A stretch of DNA of 64,000 nt from Anaerocolumna sedimenticola (GCF_009931695.1 NZ_CP048000.1:5040501-5104500), one strand, 5' to 3'. Positions 1 through 8,345 are shown, counted from the stretch's first letter. The notes: generated by a model not told the origin, from the letters alone. Program-made: numbers and translations.

Positions 1-570
1 GCAACTGCAATTGTGGTAAAAGAATATGAGTTAAGGGATACTCTTTTAAATCTTGGCAAAGAACCGGCAATGGTAATAACCGACAGCCAGGTATTTGCAA
101 AGGTATCCGCCGACACTCCAACACATATACCCCTTACCTCTTTCTCCATACTGATGGCAAGATACAAGGGACTACTTGATACATCTGTGAAAGGGGTTAC
201 TGCAGTTGAAATGTTAAATGACGGGGATAAGGTACTGATTTCTGAAGGATGTTCCCACCACCGTCAATGTGACGATATCGGTACAGTTAAAATACCTCGC
301 TGGTTAAAAAATTACACCGGCAAAAATATAACCTTTGAATTTACGTCCGGCACGGAATTTCCTGAAGACCTGTCCCCGTATAAAATGATTATTCACTGCG
401 GCGGTTGTATGTTAAATGAACGTGAAGTACGTTACCGTATGAAATGTGCCGTCGACCAGGGTGTAGCGATTACCAATTATGGCGTAACCATAGCCTATAT
501 GCAGGGTATTTTAAAACGCAGCATAAAAATATTCCCGCATCTTGATGTCTTACTTGAGGATAAGAAATAG
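1..570 (+). CDS. hydF: [FeFe]-hydrogenase H-cluster maturation GTPase HydF, C-terminal part (5' end outside window)
   Basis: HydF is the GTPase scaffold that carries the 2Fe precursor of the H-cluster and delivers it to apo-hydrogenase. Only the last 189 residues are here; the frame is open to base 1. Visible are the family cluster ligands: a CSHHR motif (EGCSHHRQCDDIG) near window residue 80 and the HCGGC motif (IIHCGGCMLNEREV) near 130, which together bind the [4Fe-4S] cluster. The N-terminal G-domain lies upstream. The next gene, an aspartase, starts 31 bp downstream on the same strand with no terminator between them, so they are probably co-transcribed. The diagnostic motifs are intact, so the assignment is firm. 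Confidence 0.95.
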   Translation, partial: ATAIVVKEYELRDTLLNLGKEPAMVITDSQVFAKVSADTPTHIPLTSFSILMARYKGLLDTSVKGVTAVEMLNDGDKVLISEGCSHHRQCDDIGTVKIPRWLKNYTGKNITFEFTSGTEFPEDLSPYKMIIHCGGCMLNEREVRYRMKCAVDQGVAITNYGVTIAYMQGILKRSIKIFPHLDVLLEDKK

Positions 571-601
571 ATACTTAGGCTGGTACCTAGTGGGAGGTTA
601 T

Positions 602-1918
602 ATGAGAATTGAATCAGATAAATTAGGTCAGATGGAATTTTCCGACAAGGAATTATATGGCCTGCAGACCAAACGGGCTTATGAAAATTTTAAATTAGAC
701 CATAAAGCTACCAATCTTAATCTAATATATTCCATTGTAAAGATTAAAAAAGCGGCGGCAATGACTTATATCAACATCGGTGCTGATAAAAAAGGCATTT
801 ATCCACCGATTATAAATGCTTGTGACCTCATTCTGGCCGGAGAGGCAAACGAACAGTTTATAACCCAGTCTCTTCAGGGCGGAGCCGGAACATCAACTAA
901 TATGAATGTGAACGAGGTAATTGCCAATCTTACACTGAAAGCTTTAGGACATCCTCCGGGTTCTTATGACATCATTCATCCCCTGGATGATGTCAACCGG
1001 GGCCAGTCCACCAATGACGTATATCCAACCGCTTTACGTATAACTGCAATTGAAACTTTAAGAATTTTAAGCATTGAATGTGCGAAACTACAGGAAGCAC
1101 TCCAGAAGAAGGAAAATGAATACGACTCCATTAAAAAAGTCGGCAGAACGGAGTTAATGGACGCCGTTCCAGTCACACTGGGTTCAGAATTTGGTGCATA
1201 TGCCCAGGCTATAGCCCGTGACAGGTGGAGGCTTTATAAAGTGGAAGAACGGTTACGCCAGGTTAATATCGGCGGAACCGCTATTGGTACCGGAACCAAT
1301 GCAGATAAACAATATCGGTTTGGAATTATTGAAGTTTTAAGAGATTTAACAGGTATAGGATTGGCTGTTTCGGAATACCCTCTGGATATTACTCAGAATA
1401 ATGATGTATTTGTGGAAGTTTCCGGACTTTTAAAAGCGCTTGCCGTCAATTTGATGAAAGTTTCAGGTGACTTAAGGCTTATGAATTCCAATGCAATAGG
1501 TGAAATCCGGCTAAAACCGATGCAGCTGGGCAGTACAATAATGCCGGGAAAAATAAATCCCGTGATTCCGGAAATGGTAACTCAGGTTGCAATGCGTGTA
1601 ATGGCAAATGATTATGCAATTACTACGGCATCGGCTCTTGGGGAATTTGAGCTGAATGCGTTTCTACCCCTTATTGCAGACTCACTGTTAGAAAGTCTGG
1701 AGCTGCTGGTAAACGCAGTAAAACTATTTCGTGAAAAGTGTATCGACCTTACCCAGCCAAATCCAGTAAGGTGTGATGTTTTATTGAACTCTTCTTTTGC
1801 TTTTGCCACGGAATATACGGCTAAGCTTGGTTATGAAACTGTCAGCCGTGTTCTGGAACAATACAAAGAGGACAAGGAAAGAGCAAAACAGATACTGGAT
1901 AATATGCTTCCTAATTAA
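602..1918 (+). CDS. aspA: Aspartate ammonia-lyase (aspartase), hyd-locus type
   Basis: Converts L-aspartate to fumarate and ammonia; cytosolic homotetramer of the fumarase/aspartase superfamily. The protein is 438 aa, a little shorter than the usual 460-480. The family signature GSTIMPGKINPVIPE is intact near residue 310, as are GGAGTSTNMNVNE near 100 and RGQSTNDVYPTA near 137 that line the active site. The ATG at 602 was chosen because a GGGAGG site lies just before it; an upstream in-frame ATG at 542 overlaps hydF and has no such site. It follows hydF closely, suggesting a role in hydrogenase maturation as well as amino-acid catabolism. Argininosuccinate lyase and fumarase are less likely given the motif set. 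Confidence 0.9.
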   Translation: MRIESDKLGQMEFSDKELYGLQTKRAYENFKLDHKATNLNLIYSIVKIKKAAAMTYINIGADKKGIYPPIINACDLILAGEANEQFITQSLQGGAGTSTNMNVNEVIANLTLKALGHPPGSYDIIHPLDDVNRGQSTNDVYPTALRITAIETLRILSIECAKLQEALQKKENEYDSIKKVGRTELMDAVPVTLGSEFGAYAQAIARDRWRLYKVEERLRQVNIGGTAIGTGTNADKQYRFGIIEVLRDLTGIGLAVSEYPLDITQNNDVFVEVSGLLKALAVNLMKVSGDLRLMNSNAIGEIRLKPMQLGSTIMPGKINPVIPEMVTQVAMRVMANDYAITTASALGEFELNAFLPLIADSLLESLELLVNAVKLFREKCIDLTQPNPVRCDVLLNSSFAFATEYTAKLGYETVSRVLEQYKEDKERAKQILDNMLPN

Positions 1919-1996
1919 TTGGCATAGAATCTGAAGTAACTCTTCGTAATTCAGCGTTTTTTGTTCCTATCAAATACATTATAACAATCCACTATG

Positions 1997-2027
1997 GGGC
2001 TGTCGCACTAAATGCGGCGCCCTTTTT
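1997..2027 (+). terminator. Intrinsic terminator after aspA
   Basis: A GC-rich hairpin (GGGCTGTCGCA pairing imperfectly with TGCGGCGCCC) is followed by TTTTT. It lies about 80 bp after the aspA stop. Its arms belong to the GGGCTG-type hairpin family seen elsewhere in the window. Confidence 0.7.
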
Positions 2028-2035
2028 CATTTCCG

Positions 2036-2128
2036 TGAAAGCAAAGTGAGAATCAGCAAGCTTGCTTGCAATAATTCGAACGCGCACCCGAACCGAAGAA
2101 ACTCGCAAAGCGTGTTTCTTCCGGTTAG
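2036..2128 (+). repeat. Dispersed ~90-bp repeat, copy A (inverted copy at 36544-36630)
   Basis: This intergenic block matches the reverse complement of 36544-36630 almost base for base, apart from a 6-7 base gap and a few substitutions. It contains a GCAAGCTTGC palindrome and an internal hairpin (AACCGAAGAAAC pairing with GTTTCTTCCGGTT with one bulge). It has no open reading frame. It could be a MITE-like or REP-like element; the identity of the family is not known to me. Confidence 0.7.
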
Positions 2129-2214
2129 AGATGTTTATCACATTTTAGGGTATCAAAATAGCGTGTGATTATTATCCAACAGAGACACGTTCTCACTCGG
2201 TTGCCGCACATAGC

Positions 2215-2264
2215 GGTACATAAGGTTGAGGCAGATAAGTGATTCTGCCACAACCTTATGTACC
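2215..2264. repeat. Long perfect-type inverted repeat upstream of the AraC-GyrI gene
   Basis: Arms of 21 bp (2215-2235 and 2244-2264, starting GGTACATAAGGTTG) pair with one mismatch around an 8-base loop. No T-run follows, so it is not a canonical terminator. It lies about 100 bp before the drug-sensing cassette. The rest of 1919-2362 holds the terminator and repeat copy A and no gene. Confidence 0.7.
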
Positions 2265-2362
2265 AATAAAGCAATATGATAATGTAAAGTTTACAAAAGA
2301 GAACAAAAAAAGTGAGGAATAAATTTACTTTTTGCAGTATGATTTTTACAGGAGGTGAAGAA

Positions 2363-3229
2363 ATGGAGTGGCTGAAGAACTTAAATAATGCAATCGACTA
2401 TATTGAAACCAATTTAGACAGTGAAATTTCCTATGAAGAAGCCGCTAAAATCGCATGTTGCTCTACCTATTATTTTCAACGAATGTTTACCTATGTGACC
2501 GGGATTTCATTATCCGAATACATCCGACACCGGAGAATGACACAAGCTGCATTTGACCTACAGTCTATGGATGTAAAGGTTCTGGATATTGCGCTAAAAT
2601 ATGGTTACACATCCCCTACGGCCTTTAACAGGGCATTTCAGAGCGTCCATGGCATTACTCCCGCTTCCGCAAAGTCAAAGGGAAACAAATTGAATGCTTA
2701 CCCTCCAATAAGATTTTCAGTTCAGGTGTCAGGAGGCCAAACTATGCCGTATCGGATTGAGGAAAAAAAACCTTTAAGAATTGTAGGTATCCGTGTTCTA
2801 TTAACGGAGGACATGGAGGAAAACAAAAAACTTGTTCCACCTTTCTGGAACGAGGTATTATCAACCGGCCAATTTCAAGAAGTCTGTAGATTGTCAAATC
2901 AATCCCCGGCTGGCGTATTAGGAGTTACCGCTTACCAGGATGTCAATGAGATTTATTATTACATTGCAGCTGCAACCGATCAGCCTGTTCCTGCGGCAAT
3001 GTTCGAACACGTAATTCCTGCTGCTACATGGGTGATTTTTGAATGTGACGGTCGTTTCAAGGAATCGATTCAAAGCATTTTTAAGCGTTTCCTAACAGAA
3101 TGGCTTCCATTCTCCGGATATACTTATGCGGAACTGCCGGATATTGAAGTCTATCCAATCAGTAAAGAAAGTTCGCAAGAAGGACATTCTGAAGTGTGGA
3201 TTGCAGTAAAAAAAGAGAAGGAGAATTAA
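2363..3229 (+). CDS. AraC-family regulator with C-terminal GyrI-like effector domain
   Basis: 288 aa. Residues 1-105 form a two-helix-turn-helix AraC DNA-binding domain placed at the N-terminus (IDYIETNLDSEISYEEAA, then ALKYGYTSPTAFNRAFQ and HGITPASAK). Residues about 125-288 form a GyrI-like (SRPBCC/AraC effector-binding, Rob/BmrR type) ligand pocket ending in VYPISKES and EVWIAVKKE. Such fusions usually sense hydrophobic or cationic drugs and activate exporters. Start chosen at the ATG preceded by AGGAGGTGAAGAA; an upstream in-frame ATG has no site. It leads a tight four-gene operon with a second GyrI-like protein and an ABC exporter. A close architectural paralogue lies at 10109-10984. Confidence 0.88.
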   Translation: MEWLKNLNNAIDYIETNLDSEISYEEAAKIACCSTYYFQRMFTYVTGISLSEYIRHRRMTQAAFDLQSMDVKVLDIALKYGYTSPTAFNRAFQSVHGITPASAKSKGNKLNAYPPIRFSVQVSGGQTMPYRIEEKKPLRIVGIRVLLTEDMEENKKLVPPFWNEVLSTGQFQEVCRLSNQSPAGVLGVTAYQDVNEIYYYIAAATDQPVPAAMFEHVIPAATWVIFECDGRFKESIQSIFKRFLTEWLPFSGYTYAELPDIEVYPISKESSQEGHSEVWIAVKKEKEN

Positions 3230-3233
3230 AAAA

Positions 3234-3689
3234 ATGAAATACCAGATTGAAATTAGGAATATAGAGCCAATCCGTGTTGCTTTTCTGCATTATAAAGGAA
3301 TTGCAACCGAGGCAAACAAGGCTTTTCCCAATGTGTTTAAGTCCATTCGTGGAAAAACAAATGGAGCGCCGTTTTTCTGCTACTATGTGATGAACCCGGA
3401 AACAAAAATGGGTGAAATGGATTTATGCGTACCAACTGCGGAAACACCTACCGTTAATGGAATTGAAGTAAAAGAAATGCCTCAAATCAAAGCCGTTTGT
3501 GTTACGCACACCGGTTCTTATGAAACCTTACATCAAGCTTATACTGCAATTGACCAATATGTAATGGAGCATATTCTGCAATTGCAACCACCCTTTCGAG
3601 AAGTCTTTATTAAGGGGCCGGGGATGTTTCTGAAAGGGAATCCGTCTCAATATATTACAGAAATATTCTTCCCGTTTAAGGAGGATTAG
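3234..3689 (+). CDS. Stand-alone GyrI-like small-molecule-binding protein
   Basis: 151 aa made of a single GyrI-like/AraC effector-binding domain with no DNA-binding part. It begins IEIRNIEPIRVAFLHYKG and ends with the typical YITEIFFPF strand. It starts 4 bp after the regulator stop with the site AAGGAG, and the ABC ATPase starts 1 bp after its stop, so the four genes are translationally packed. Family members bind drugs or peptides, protect gyrase (GyrI/SbmC) or hydrolyse ligands; here a scavenging or co-sensing role for the exported compound is inferred. The specific ligand cannot be read from sequence. Confidence 0.85.
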   Translation: MKYQIEIRNIEPIRVAFLHYKGIATEANKAFPNVFKSIRGKTNGAPFFCYYVMNPETKMGEMDLCVPTAETPTVNGIEVKEMPQIKAVCVTHTGSYETLHQAYTAIDQYVMEHILQLQPPFREVFIKGPGMFLKGNPSQYITEIFFPFKED

Positions 3690-3690
3690 A

Positions 3691-4635
3691 ATGACTGCAA
3701 TCTGCGTTGAAAATCTGGTGAAAACCTATAAGAGTGGAGTTCAGGCGTTAACTGGCCTTTCTTTCACTGTAAATGAGGGAGAGATATTTGCACTGCTGGG
3801 ACAAAACGGTGCAGGAAAGTCGACGCTTATTAATGTATTGACTACCTACTTGCGGCCTACTTCCGGCTCTGTAAGCATGTTTGGTAAAGATATTTACCGT
3901 GAAACAGCCGAAATACGCACTTACATTTCTTGTGTAGCACAGCGGACATCCATTGATACCCACTTGTCCCTCACTGAAAACATGATATTTCAAAGTAAGC
4001 TATATAAAATACCAAAATCAGAAGCGAAAAAACGGATGGAACTATTGGTTTCCTACTTTGGATTGGAGAGATATTTAAAATACCCTGTTTCGTCCTATTC
4101 TGGCGGGGTTAGGAGGCGGCTTGATATTGCTCTCAATATGATGACCAATCCTAAAGTATTGTTTTTGGATGAGCCAACCGTTGGCATGGATATTCAGTCC
4201 CGTATTGCAATGTGGGATATGATGAAAAAGATACGAGCCGATTTTGGAACAACCATTTTCTTGACTACGCATTACTTAGAAGAAGCCAATCAGTTATGCG
4301 ATACCATCTGTATCATGAAAAACGGGAAAGAGATCATTCAGGATACACCCCATGCTCTATGTGAATATCTTCGTCAGGATATGCTGGAAATTTCTTTTTC
4401 ATCGAAAGAAGAAGCTAAAAGCTGTTTAGACTATCTGAAAAACGTTATTACATTGGAAAACTCTGATTTACGACACGATAAGATTATCACCAGTTTGAAA
4501 AACGGACGTGCCGACTTGGAAAGAGCAAATCATTGGCTATTGGATAACGGTATTCCTTTTCTAGGCATTAAAATCATTGGGTCCAATATAGAGGATGTCT
4601 TTATTCGTCTGACCGCCGATAAGGAGGCTTGCTAA
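3691..4635 (+). CDS. ABC-2 type exporter, ATP-binding protein (drug-resistance type)
   Basis: 314 aa. Residues 1-225 are the nucleotide-binding domain: Walker A GQNGAGKST at 37-45, signature SSYSGGVRRRLDIA near 130, Walker B VLFLDEPTVGMD near 150 and the H-loop TTHYLEEA. The C-terminal about 85 residues are the accessory domain seen in DrrA/CcmA-like drug exporters. It pairs with the membrane protein that overlaps its stop codon by one base (TAATG). Transported substrate is unknown, but two GyrI-like sensors in the operon suggest a hydrophobic toxin or antibiotic. Confidence 0.92.
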   Translation: MTAICVENLVKTYKSGVQALTGLSFTVNEGEIFALLGQNGAGKSTLINVLTTYLRPTSGSVSMFGKDIYRETAEIRTYISCVAQRTSIDTHLSLTENMIFQSKLYKIPKSEAKKRMELLVSYFGLERYLKYPVSSYSGGVRRRLDIALNMMTNPKVLFLDEPTVGMDIQSRIAMWDMMKKIRADFGTTIFLTTHYLEEANQLCDTICIMKNGKEIIQDTPHALCEYLRQDMLEISFSSKEEAKSCLDYLKNVITLENSDLRHDKIITSLKNGRADLERANHWLLDNGIPFLGIKIIGSNIEDVFIRLTADKEAC

Positions 4636-5390
4636 TGAGTATGGTTACTTTGTTGGAACGTAATATAAAGTGGCGTTTCCATAATGCTTTCACGGTTGTG
4701 ATTACGATTTTACAGCCCATGCTCTGGTTAATTTTATATAGTTCCGTTGCCGGGCAATCCATGCAAGGTATCGGAATTGAAAATTATACCGCTTTTATCC
4801 TTCCAGGGCTTATTATACTGGTTAGTTTTGGGGCTTGCAGTAGCAGCGGTATTATGAACTATCTGATGAAAGCCGACCGAAGCTTTTACCGTATACTAAT
4901 TGCGCCGGTTCAAAGAAGTTTTATTGTACTCGGTCAGATATTGGAAGCAGTTTTATGCACCTTTCTTGAAGTAGCTATAATGGGTGTTGTAAGTCTGTTC
5001 TTTTCGGTAAAGATTGCTTCCGGGTTGTTTGGATTTCTTTGTATCATTTTACTTGTGTTCATGACTGCGTTTTTTATGGCGGGGCTTACCTATTCCATCA
5101 GTCTTTGTCTTCCGAATGAAGTCGTTTATGAAACTGTAATGAATGCGATTGTCCTGCCATTCTTTTTTCTAAGCACGGCATTATTCCCGGCAGATATGTT
5201 ACATGGTGTACTGGCAATTGTGGTTAATATTAACCCTTTCACTCATGTAATCAATGTTTTACGGGATTTAATTCTAAAAGGTAATATCAATATTAAAGAT
5301 ATTCTATTTATTATTTGCCTTCTCGCATCAATGAGCGTTATTAGTTTTACATGGGCGTTAAGAAGATTAAAGAAAGAAACAATGTTATAA
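4635..5390 (+). CDS. ABC-2 type exporter, permease subunit
   Basis: 251 aa with about six hydrophobic membrane segments (for example VVITILQPMLWLILYSSVAG near 20-40 and IVLPFFFLSTALFPADML near 180). This is the DrrB/ABC2_membrane pattern, including the NINPFTHVINVLRDLI stretch near the end. Translation probably starts at the ATG at 4635, which overlaps the ATPase stop and follows the site AAGGAGG; an alternative TTG lies two codons upstream. It forms a homodimer with two ATPase subunits in the membrane. A strong terminator follows. Confidence 0.88.
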   Translation: MSMVTLLERNIKWRFHNAFTVVITILQPMLWLILYSSVAGQSMQGIGIENYTAFILPGLIILVSFGACSSSGIMNYLMKADRSFYRILIAPVQRSFIVLGQILEAVLCTFLEVAIMGVVSLFFSVKIASGLFGFLCIILLVFMTAFFMAGLTYSISLCLPNEVVYETVMNAIVLPFFFLSTALFPADMLHGVLAIVVNINPFTHVINVLRDLILKGNINIKDILFIICLLASMSVISFTWALRRLKKETML

Positions 5391-5452
5391 AATAGTTCCA
5401 AATCTGCCAAACGGAAATACAGTTTCACAAGAACCGGATACACCAGAAGGCT

Positions 5453-5488
5453 AAAGAATGGCGCGGCTATCACACTGCGCCATTCTTT
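5453..5488 (+). terminator. Terminator after the drug-sensing ABC operon
   Basis: A 12-bp stem (AAAGAATGGCGC with GCGCCATTCTTT) follows the permease stop by about 60 bp and runs into a T-rich stretch. Confidence 0.8.
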
Positions 5489-5636
5489 CAAATTTAATTT
5501 TACCATTGTATTAAAAATTAACAATTCACGACTTAGAGCGGTGATAATAAAAATATAATTAATTTTAAAATAACGGACTAGATACATACATTTAAATCAT
5601 ATAATTTTTAATAAGAAAATACTCAAGTGGTAAATT

Positions 5637-6521
5637 ATGAAGAAATTTTTAACTTTAAAACGCAGCAAGCTCTTTTTACTGATTATAATATTCAGCCTGT
5701 TGATAATTTCTATTACTAGAAGTCTGATTGCTATCAATGCCGTATCTTCCAATAACCAGGCTGCCTGTGTGCCGATTATGATGTATCATCAGGTTAAAAA
5801 CGACAACTTGGGGAAAGATGTTATCAGTCCATACGAATTTGAAAACGATCTGAAATATTTAGCGGATAATAATTATTCGACTATAACCATGTCCCAGCTG
5901 ATCGATTTCGTCTATTATGGTATTGAATTACCGAAAAATCCGATTATTTTATCTTTTGATGACGGTTACATAAGTGTATATAAATATGTCTTTCCGTTAC
6001 TAAAAAAATACGATAAGAAAATTGTATTATCCATAGTCGGTAAAAGTACGGATAATTTTTCAAAAGTATTTGATGATAACATTAATTATGCTTCTATCAC
6101 CTGGGACCAGATTTATGAAATGGATAAATCCGGACTGGTTGAAATTCAGAACCATTCTTATGACCTGCATAAAATACGCAATGGGCGTTACGGCTGCTAT
6201 CAAAAACAGGATGAATCTACGGAACACTATGAGATTGTAATAACAGAAGACCTTACTACGCTGCAGGAAAAAATAAAAGAAATTACACATAAAATTCCGA
6301 CTACATTTACTTATCCTTATGGAAAATATAATGATAAAACTGAGGATATAATTAAGAAATTAGGCTTTAAAGCTACCTTATCCTGTACATATGGTGTTAA
6401 TTTAATTAAGCAGGATCCTGAAAGCTTATACGGATTAAAAAGAATATGCCGTTCCCATAACGAGCCAATTGATAAGTTAATAAAGGGCGGTTTAAAAACC
6501 CTTAAATTTATTGATAATTAA
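5637..6521 (+). CDS. Membrane-anchored polysaccharide deacetylase (NodB family)
   Basis: 294 aa. Residues 11-35 form a single uncleaved membrane anchor after a basic N-terminus, placing the enzyme outside the membrane. The NodB domain spans about 45-280: the metal-site motif SFDDGY (D108, D109) and the HSYDLH motif (H173 and H178, spaced HxxxxH) are intact, and TFTYPYG near 250 supplies the later catalytic motif. Such enzymes remove acetyl groups from peptidoglycan, chitin-like or other cell-wall glycans. It is monocistronic. The upstream region is very AT-rich with no clear strong ribosome site (AGTGGT only), so expression may be weak or conditional. Confidence 0.88.
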   Translation: MKKFLTLKRSKLFLLIIIFSLLIISITRSLIAINAVSSNNQAACVPIMMYHQVKNDNLGKDVISPYEFENDLKYLADNNYSTITMSQLIDFVYYGIELPKNPIILSFDDGYISVYKYVFPLLKKYDKKIVLSIVGKSTDNFSKVFDDNINYASITWDQIYEMDKSGLVEIQNHSYDLHKIRNGRYGCYQKQDESTEHYEIVITEDLTTLQEKIKEITHKIPTTFTYPYGKYNDKTEDIIKKLGFKATLSCTYGVNLIKQDPESLYGLKRICRSHNEPIDKLIKGGLKTLKFIDN

Positions 6522-6648
6522 TATAACCTAGATACCAACAAAAAAAAGTTCACATTATCTTCATTGTTTTAACATACCTTTAACACACTCGCGAATTAAA
6601 ATGTACTTGTTAGATTAAAGCACACTCATTTATCAATTTTTTCATTAC

Positions 6649-6724
6649 AGGGCTGCTATAAAATATAAATTTTATTGAAACCACATCCTTCTGCAAACAA
6701 TAAAATTTATTTTTACGCAGCCCT
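6649..6724. terminator. Long bidirectional inverted repeat / terminator between convergent genes
   Basis: Arms of about 28 bp (AGGGCTGC...TTTTATTG and CAATAAAA...GCAGCCCT) pair with a 2-base gap around a 20-base loop. It sits between the deacetylase and the convergent TerC gene and belongs to the recurring GGGCTG hairpin family. Confidence 0.7.
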
Positions 6725-6795
6725 CTCCTCTTTTATTGTATATTTTTTCAGGTAATCACGAAACTTTATAATTTCTCGAATATACTATATAATTG

Positions 6796-7620
6796 TTATG
6801 AATTTTGTATGATATAAACCACAGAAGCAGCTAAACTTCCTGCCAGTATGGTAAAGATAACTGCAAGTGACCATCCAGTGGAAATTTCAATATCAAACAT
6901 TAAAACGGTAAGTTTAATACCGGTAAAAGTGAGTATCGCAGCAACACCATATCTTACATAAATAAATTTTTCGTGCAGTTTTCCAAGTACGAAGTAGATG
7001 TTCCTTAACCCCAAAATAGCAAGTATATTGGAAGTATACACGATAAACGTATCCGTTGTTACTGAAAATATAGCCGGAATTGAATCCACGGCAAAGATAA
7101 TATCCGTAAATTCAATCAGGATCAGAATTGCAAACAGCGGTGTCGCATAAAGAATTTTATTTTTCCTGACAAAAAATTTATCACCCTCAAGTTCTTTTGT
7201 AATTGGTAATTCTTTACTCATAATTTTAAGAATTTTACTGTTTTTCAATTCGACATCTTCTTTTTGTTTCTGCATCATTTTAATACCGCTGATTATAAGA
7301 ATTATTCCGAATATATAAAGAACCCAGTGGAACATGTTTACTATAGCTACCCCTAAAACAATAAATAACAGTCTTAAAATAAATGCTCCAGCTATTCCAT
7401 AATTTAAAACCCTCCTCTGATACTCCAGTTTTATGCCGAAACTTGAGAATACCAGTATGAATAGAAATAGGTTGTCTATGCTTAAACTTTGCTCAATCAT
7501 ATATCCGCCTAAAAATTCAAGGGATTTTTCCCTACCCATAAAGATGAAGATACCTATATCAATTAATAATGCAACATCAATCCAAAATGCGGTCCAGACT
7601 AAGGCTTTACTGGTTGACAA
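6796..7620 (-). CDS. TerC/Alx-family integral membrane protein
   Basis: 274 aa with seven to nine membrane segments. The two conserved acidic motifs of the family are clear: SLSIDNLFLF near residue 45 and EFTDIIFAVDSIPAIF near 170. Family members are metal exporters, mainly of manganese, or assist metallation of exported proteins. Start is a TTG at 7620 preceded by GGGGGG; no ATG fits the conserved N-terminus better. The long leader contains two interleaved inverted repeats instead of a recognisable yybP-ykoY manganese riboswitch. A terminator separates it from the rhomboid gene upstream, so it probably has its own promoter. Confidence 0.88.
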   Translation of the reverse strand: MSTSKALVWTAFWIDVALLIDIGIFIFMGREKSLEFLGGYMIEQSLSIDNLFLFILVFSSFGIKLEYQRRVLNYGIAGAFILRLLFIVLGVAIVNMFHWVLYIFGIILIISGIKMMQKQKEDVELKNSKILKIMSKELPITKELEGDKFFVRKNKILYATPLFAILILIEFTDIIFAVDSIPAIFSVTTDTFIVYTSNILAILGLRNIYFVLGKLHEKFIYVRYGVAAILTFTGIKLTVLMFDIEISTGWSLAVIFTILAGSLAASVVYIIQNS

Positions 7621-7645
7621 TGTACTTACCCCCCTAAATTTTATG

Positions 7646-7715
7646 TAAACAGGATAGGAGTATTAAATGATCACCTAAATCCTGTTTATGTAAATCAAAT
7701 GTTCACTTAATACTC
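7646..7715 (-). promoter_or_regulatory. Interleaved inverted repeats in the TerC-family leader
   Basis: TAAACAGGAT (7646-7655) can pair with ATCCTGTTTA (7679-7688), and GAGTATTAA (7658-7666) with TTAATACTC (7707-7715). The two stems are interleaved, so they either form a pseudoknot or exclude each other. They lie directly before the ribosome binding site of the TerC-family gene. Function is inferred. Confidence 0.5.
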
Positions 7716-7723
7716 AATATATA

Positions 7724-7773
7724 GAAAAAAGACCTTTATTATAACCGGGGAATTACCGAATTAAATAAAGATC
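7724..7773 (-). terminator. Terminator after the rhomboid gene
   Basis: On the minus strand a GATCTTTATT / AATAAAGGTC stem (one G-T pair) is followed by TTTTTT. It separates the rhomboid gene from the TerC-family gene downstream. Confidence 0.75.
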
Positions 7774-7778
7774 AAACT

Positions 7779-8345
7779 TCATCTTTTAACTAATAGTCCA
7801 AAACCGGCTCCACAGATACCGCCCAAAATATGAGCGCCGTGTGCTATACCATCTTCTGTCCCCACACTGCTCATTGCTTCTCCGCCAAGATATATGATAA
7901 CTACCAGTAATAAGGTAATTGGAATTCTGCCCTCTTTCATACCCGCCGCAGAGGATAAAACAATCATCATAAATACAATACCGCTGGCACCTAAAAGTGC
8001 GCTGTTCGGGTAAAAAACCATGTAAAATATACCGGATACCACTGTTGTTAATACAATCATTTTTAAGAAAAGCTTAGAACCGTATTTTTCTTCCAGCATC
8101 GGTCCTAATACCAGAAACAGAACCATGTTACCGGAAAAATGATTCCAGTTAGCATGTCCCAGCACATGGCCAAACAATCTCATATAGGTTAAAGGATCCG
8201 ACCAGGAAGATTTATAGGTGCAAAAAAACAGGCTAGTTGATACTCCATTGGTTAAATTTCCTAATAAAAGTACTCCAAGGGAAATTAAGGCAAACGTAAG
8301 GGTAACAGGTGAATTATATTGAAATTTTCCGGTTTTACGCTTCAT
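7779..8345 (-). CDS. Rhomboid-family intramembrane serine protease
   Basis: 188 aa, about six membrane helices, the minimal rhomboid core. The catalytic dyad is visible: serine in GASG (S121) and histidine in the last helix (AHGAHILGG, H172). The loop motif HANWNHFSGNM near 64-74 matches the conserved HxxxxHxxxN pattern of the family. It cleaves membrane-protein substrates within the bilayer; the substrate is unknown. ATG at 8345 follows an AGAAAGGA site. It is monocistronic with a terminator directly downstream. Confidence 0.88.
   Translation of the reverse strand: MKRKTGKFQYNSPVTLTFALISLGVLLLGNLTNGVSTSLFFCTYKSSWSDPLTYMRLFGHVLGHANWNHFSGNMVLFLVLGPMLEEKYGSKLFLKMIVLTTVVSGIFYMVFYPNSALLGASGIVFMMIVLSSAAGMKEGRIPITLLLVVIIYLGGEAMSSVGTEDGIAHGAHILGGICGAGFGLLVKR

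Noticed and set aside
5243..5587. 114-residue minus-strand ORF overlapping the ABC permease end
   Set aside because: It is antisense to the permease and its terminator, has no ribosome site and no recognisable motif.
7621..7780. yybP-ykoY manganese riboswitch before the TerC-family gene
   Set aside because: The conserved core of that class could not be found in the leader.
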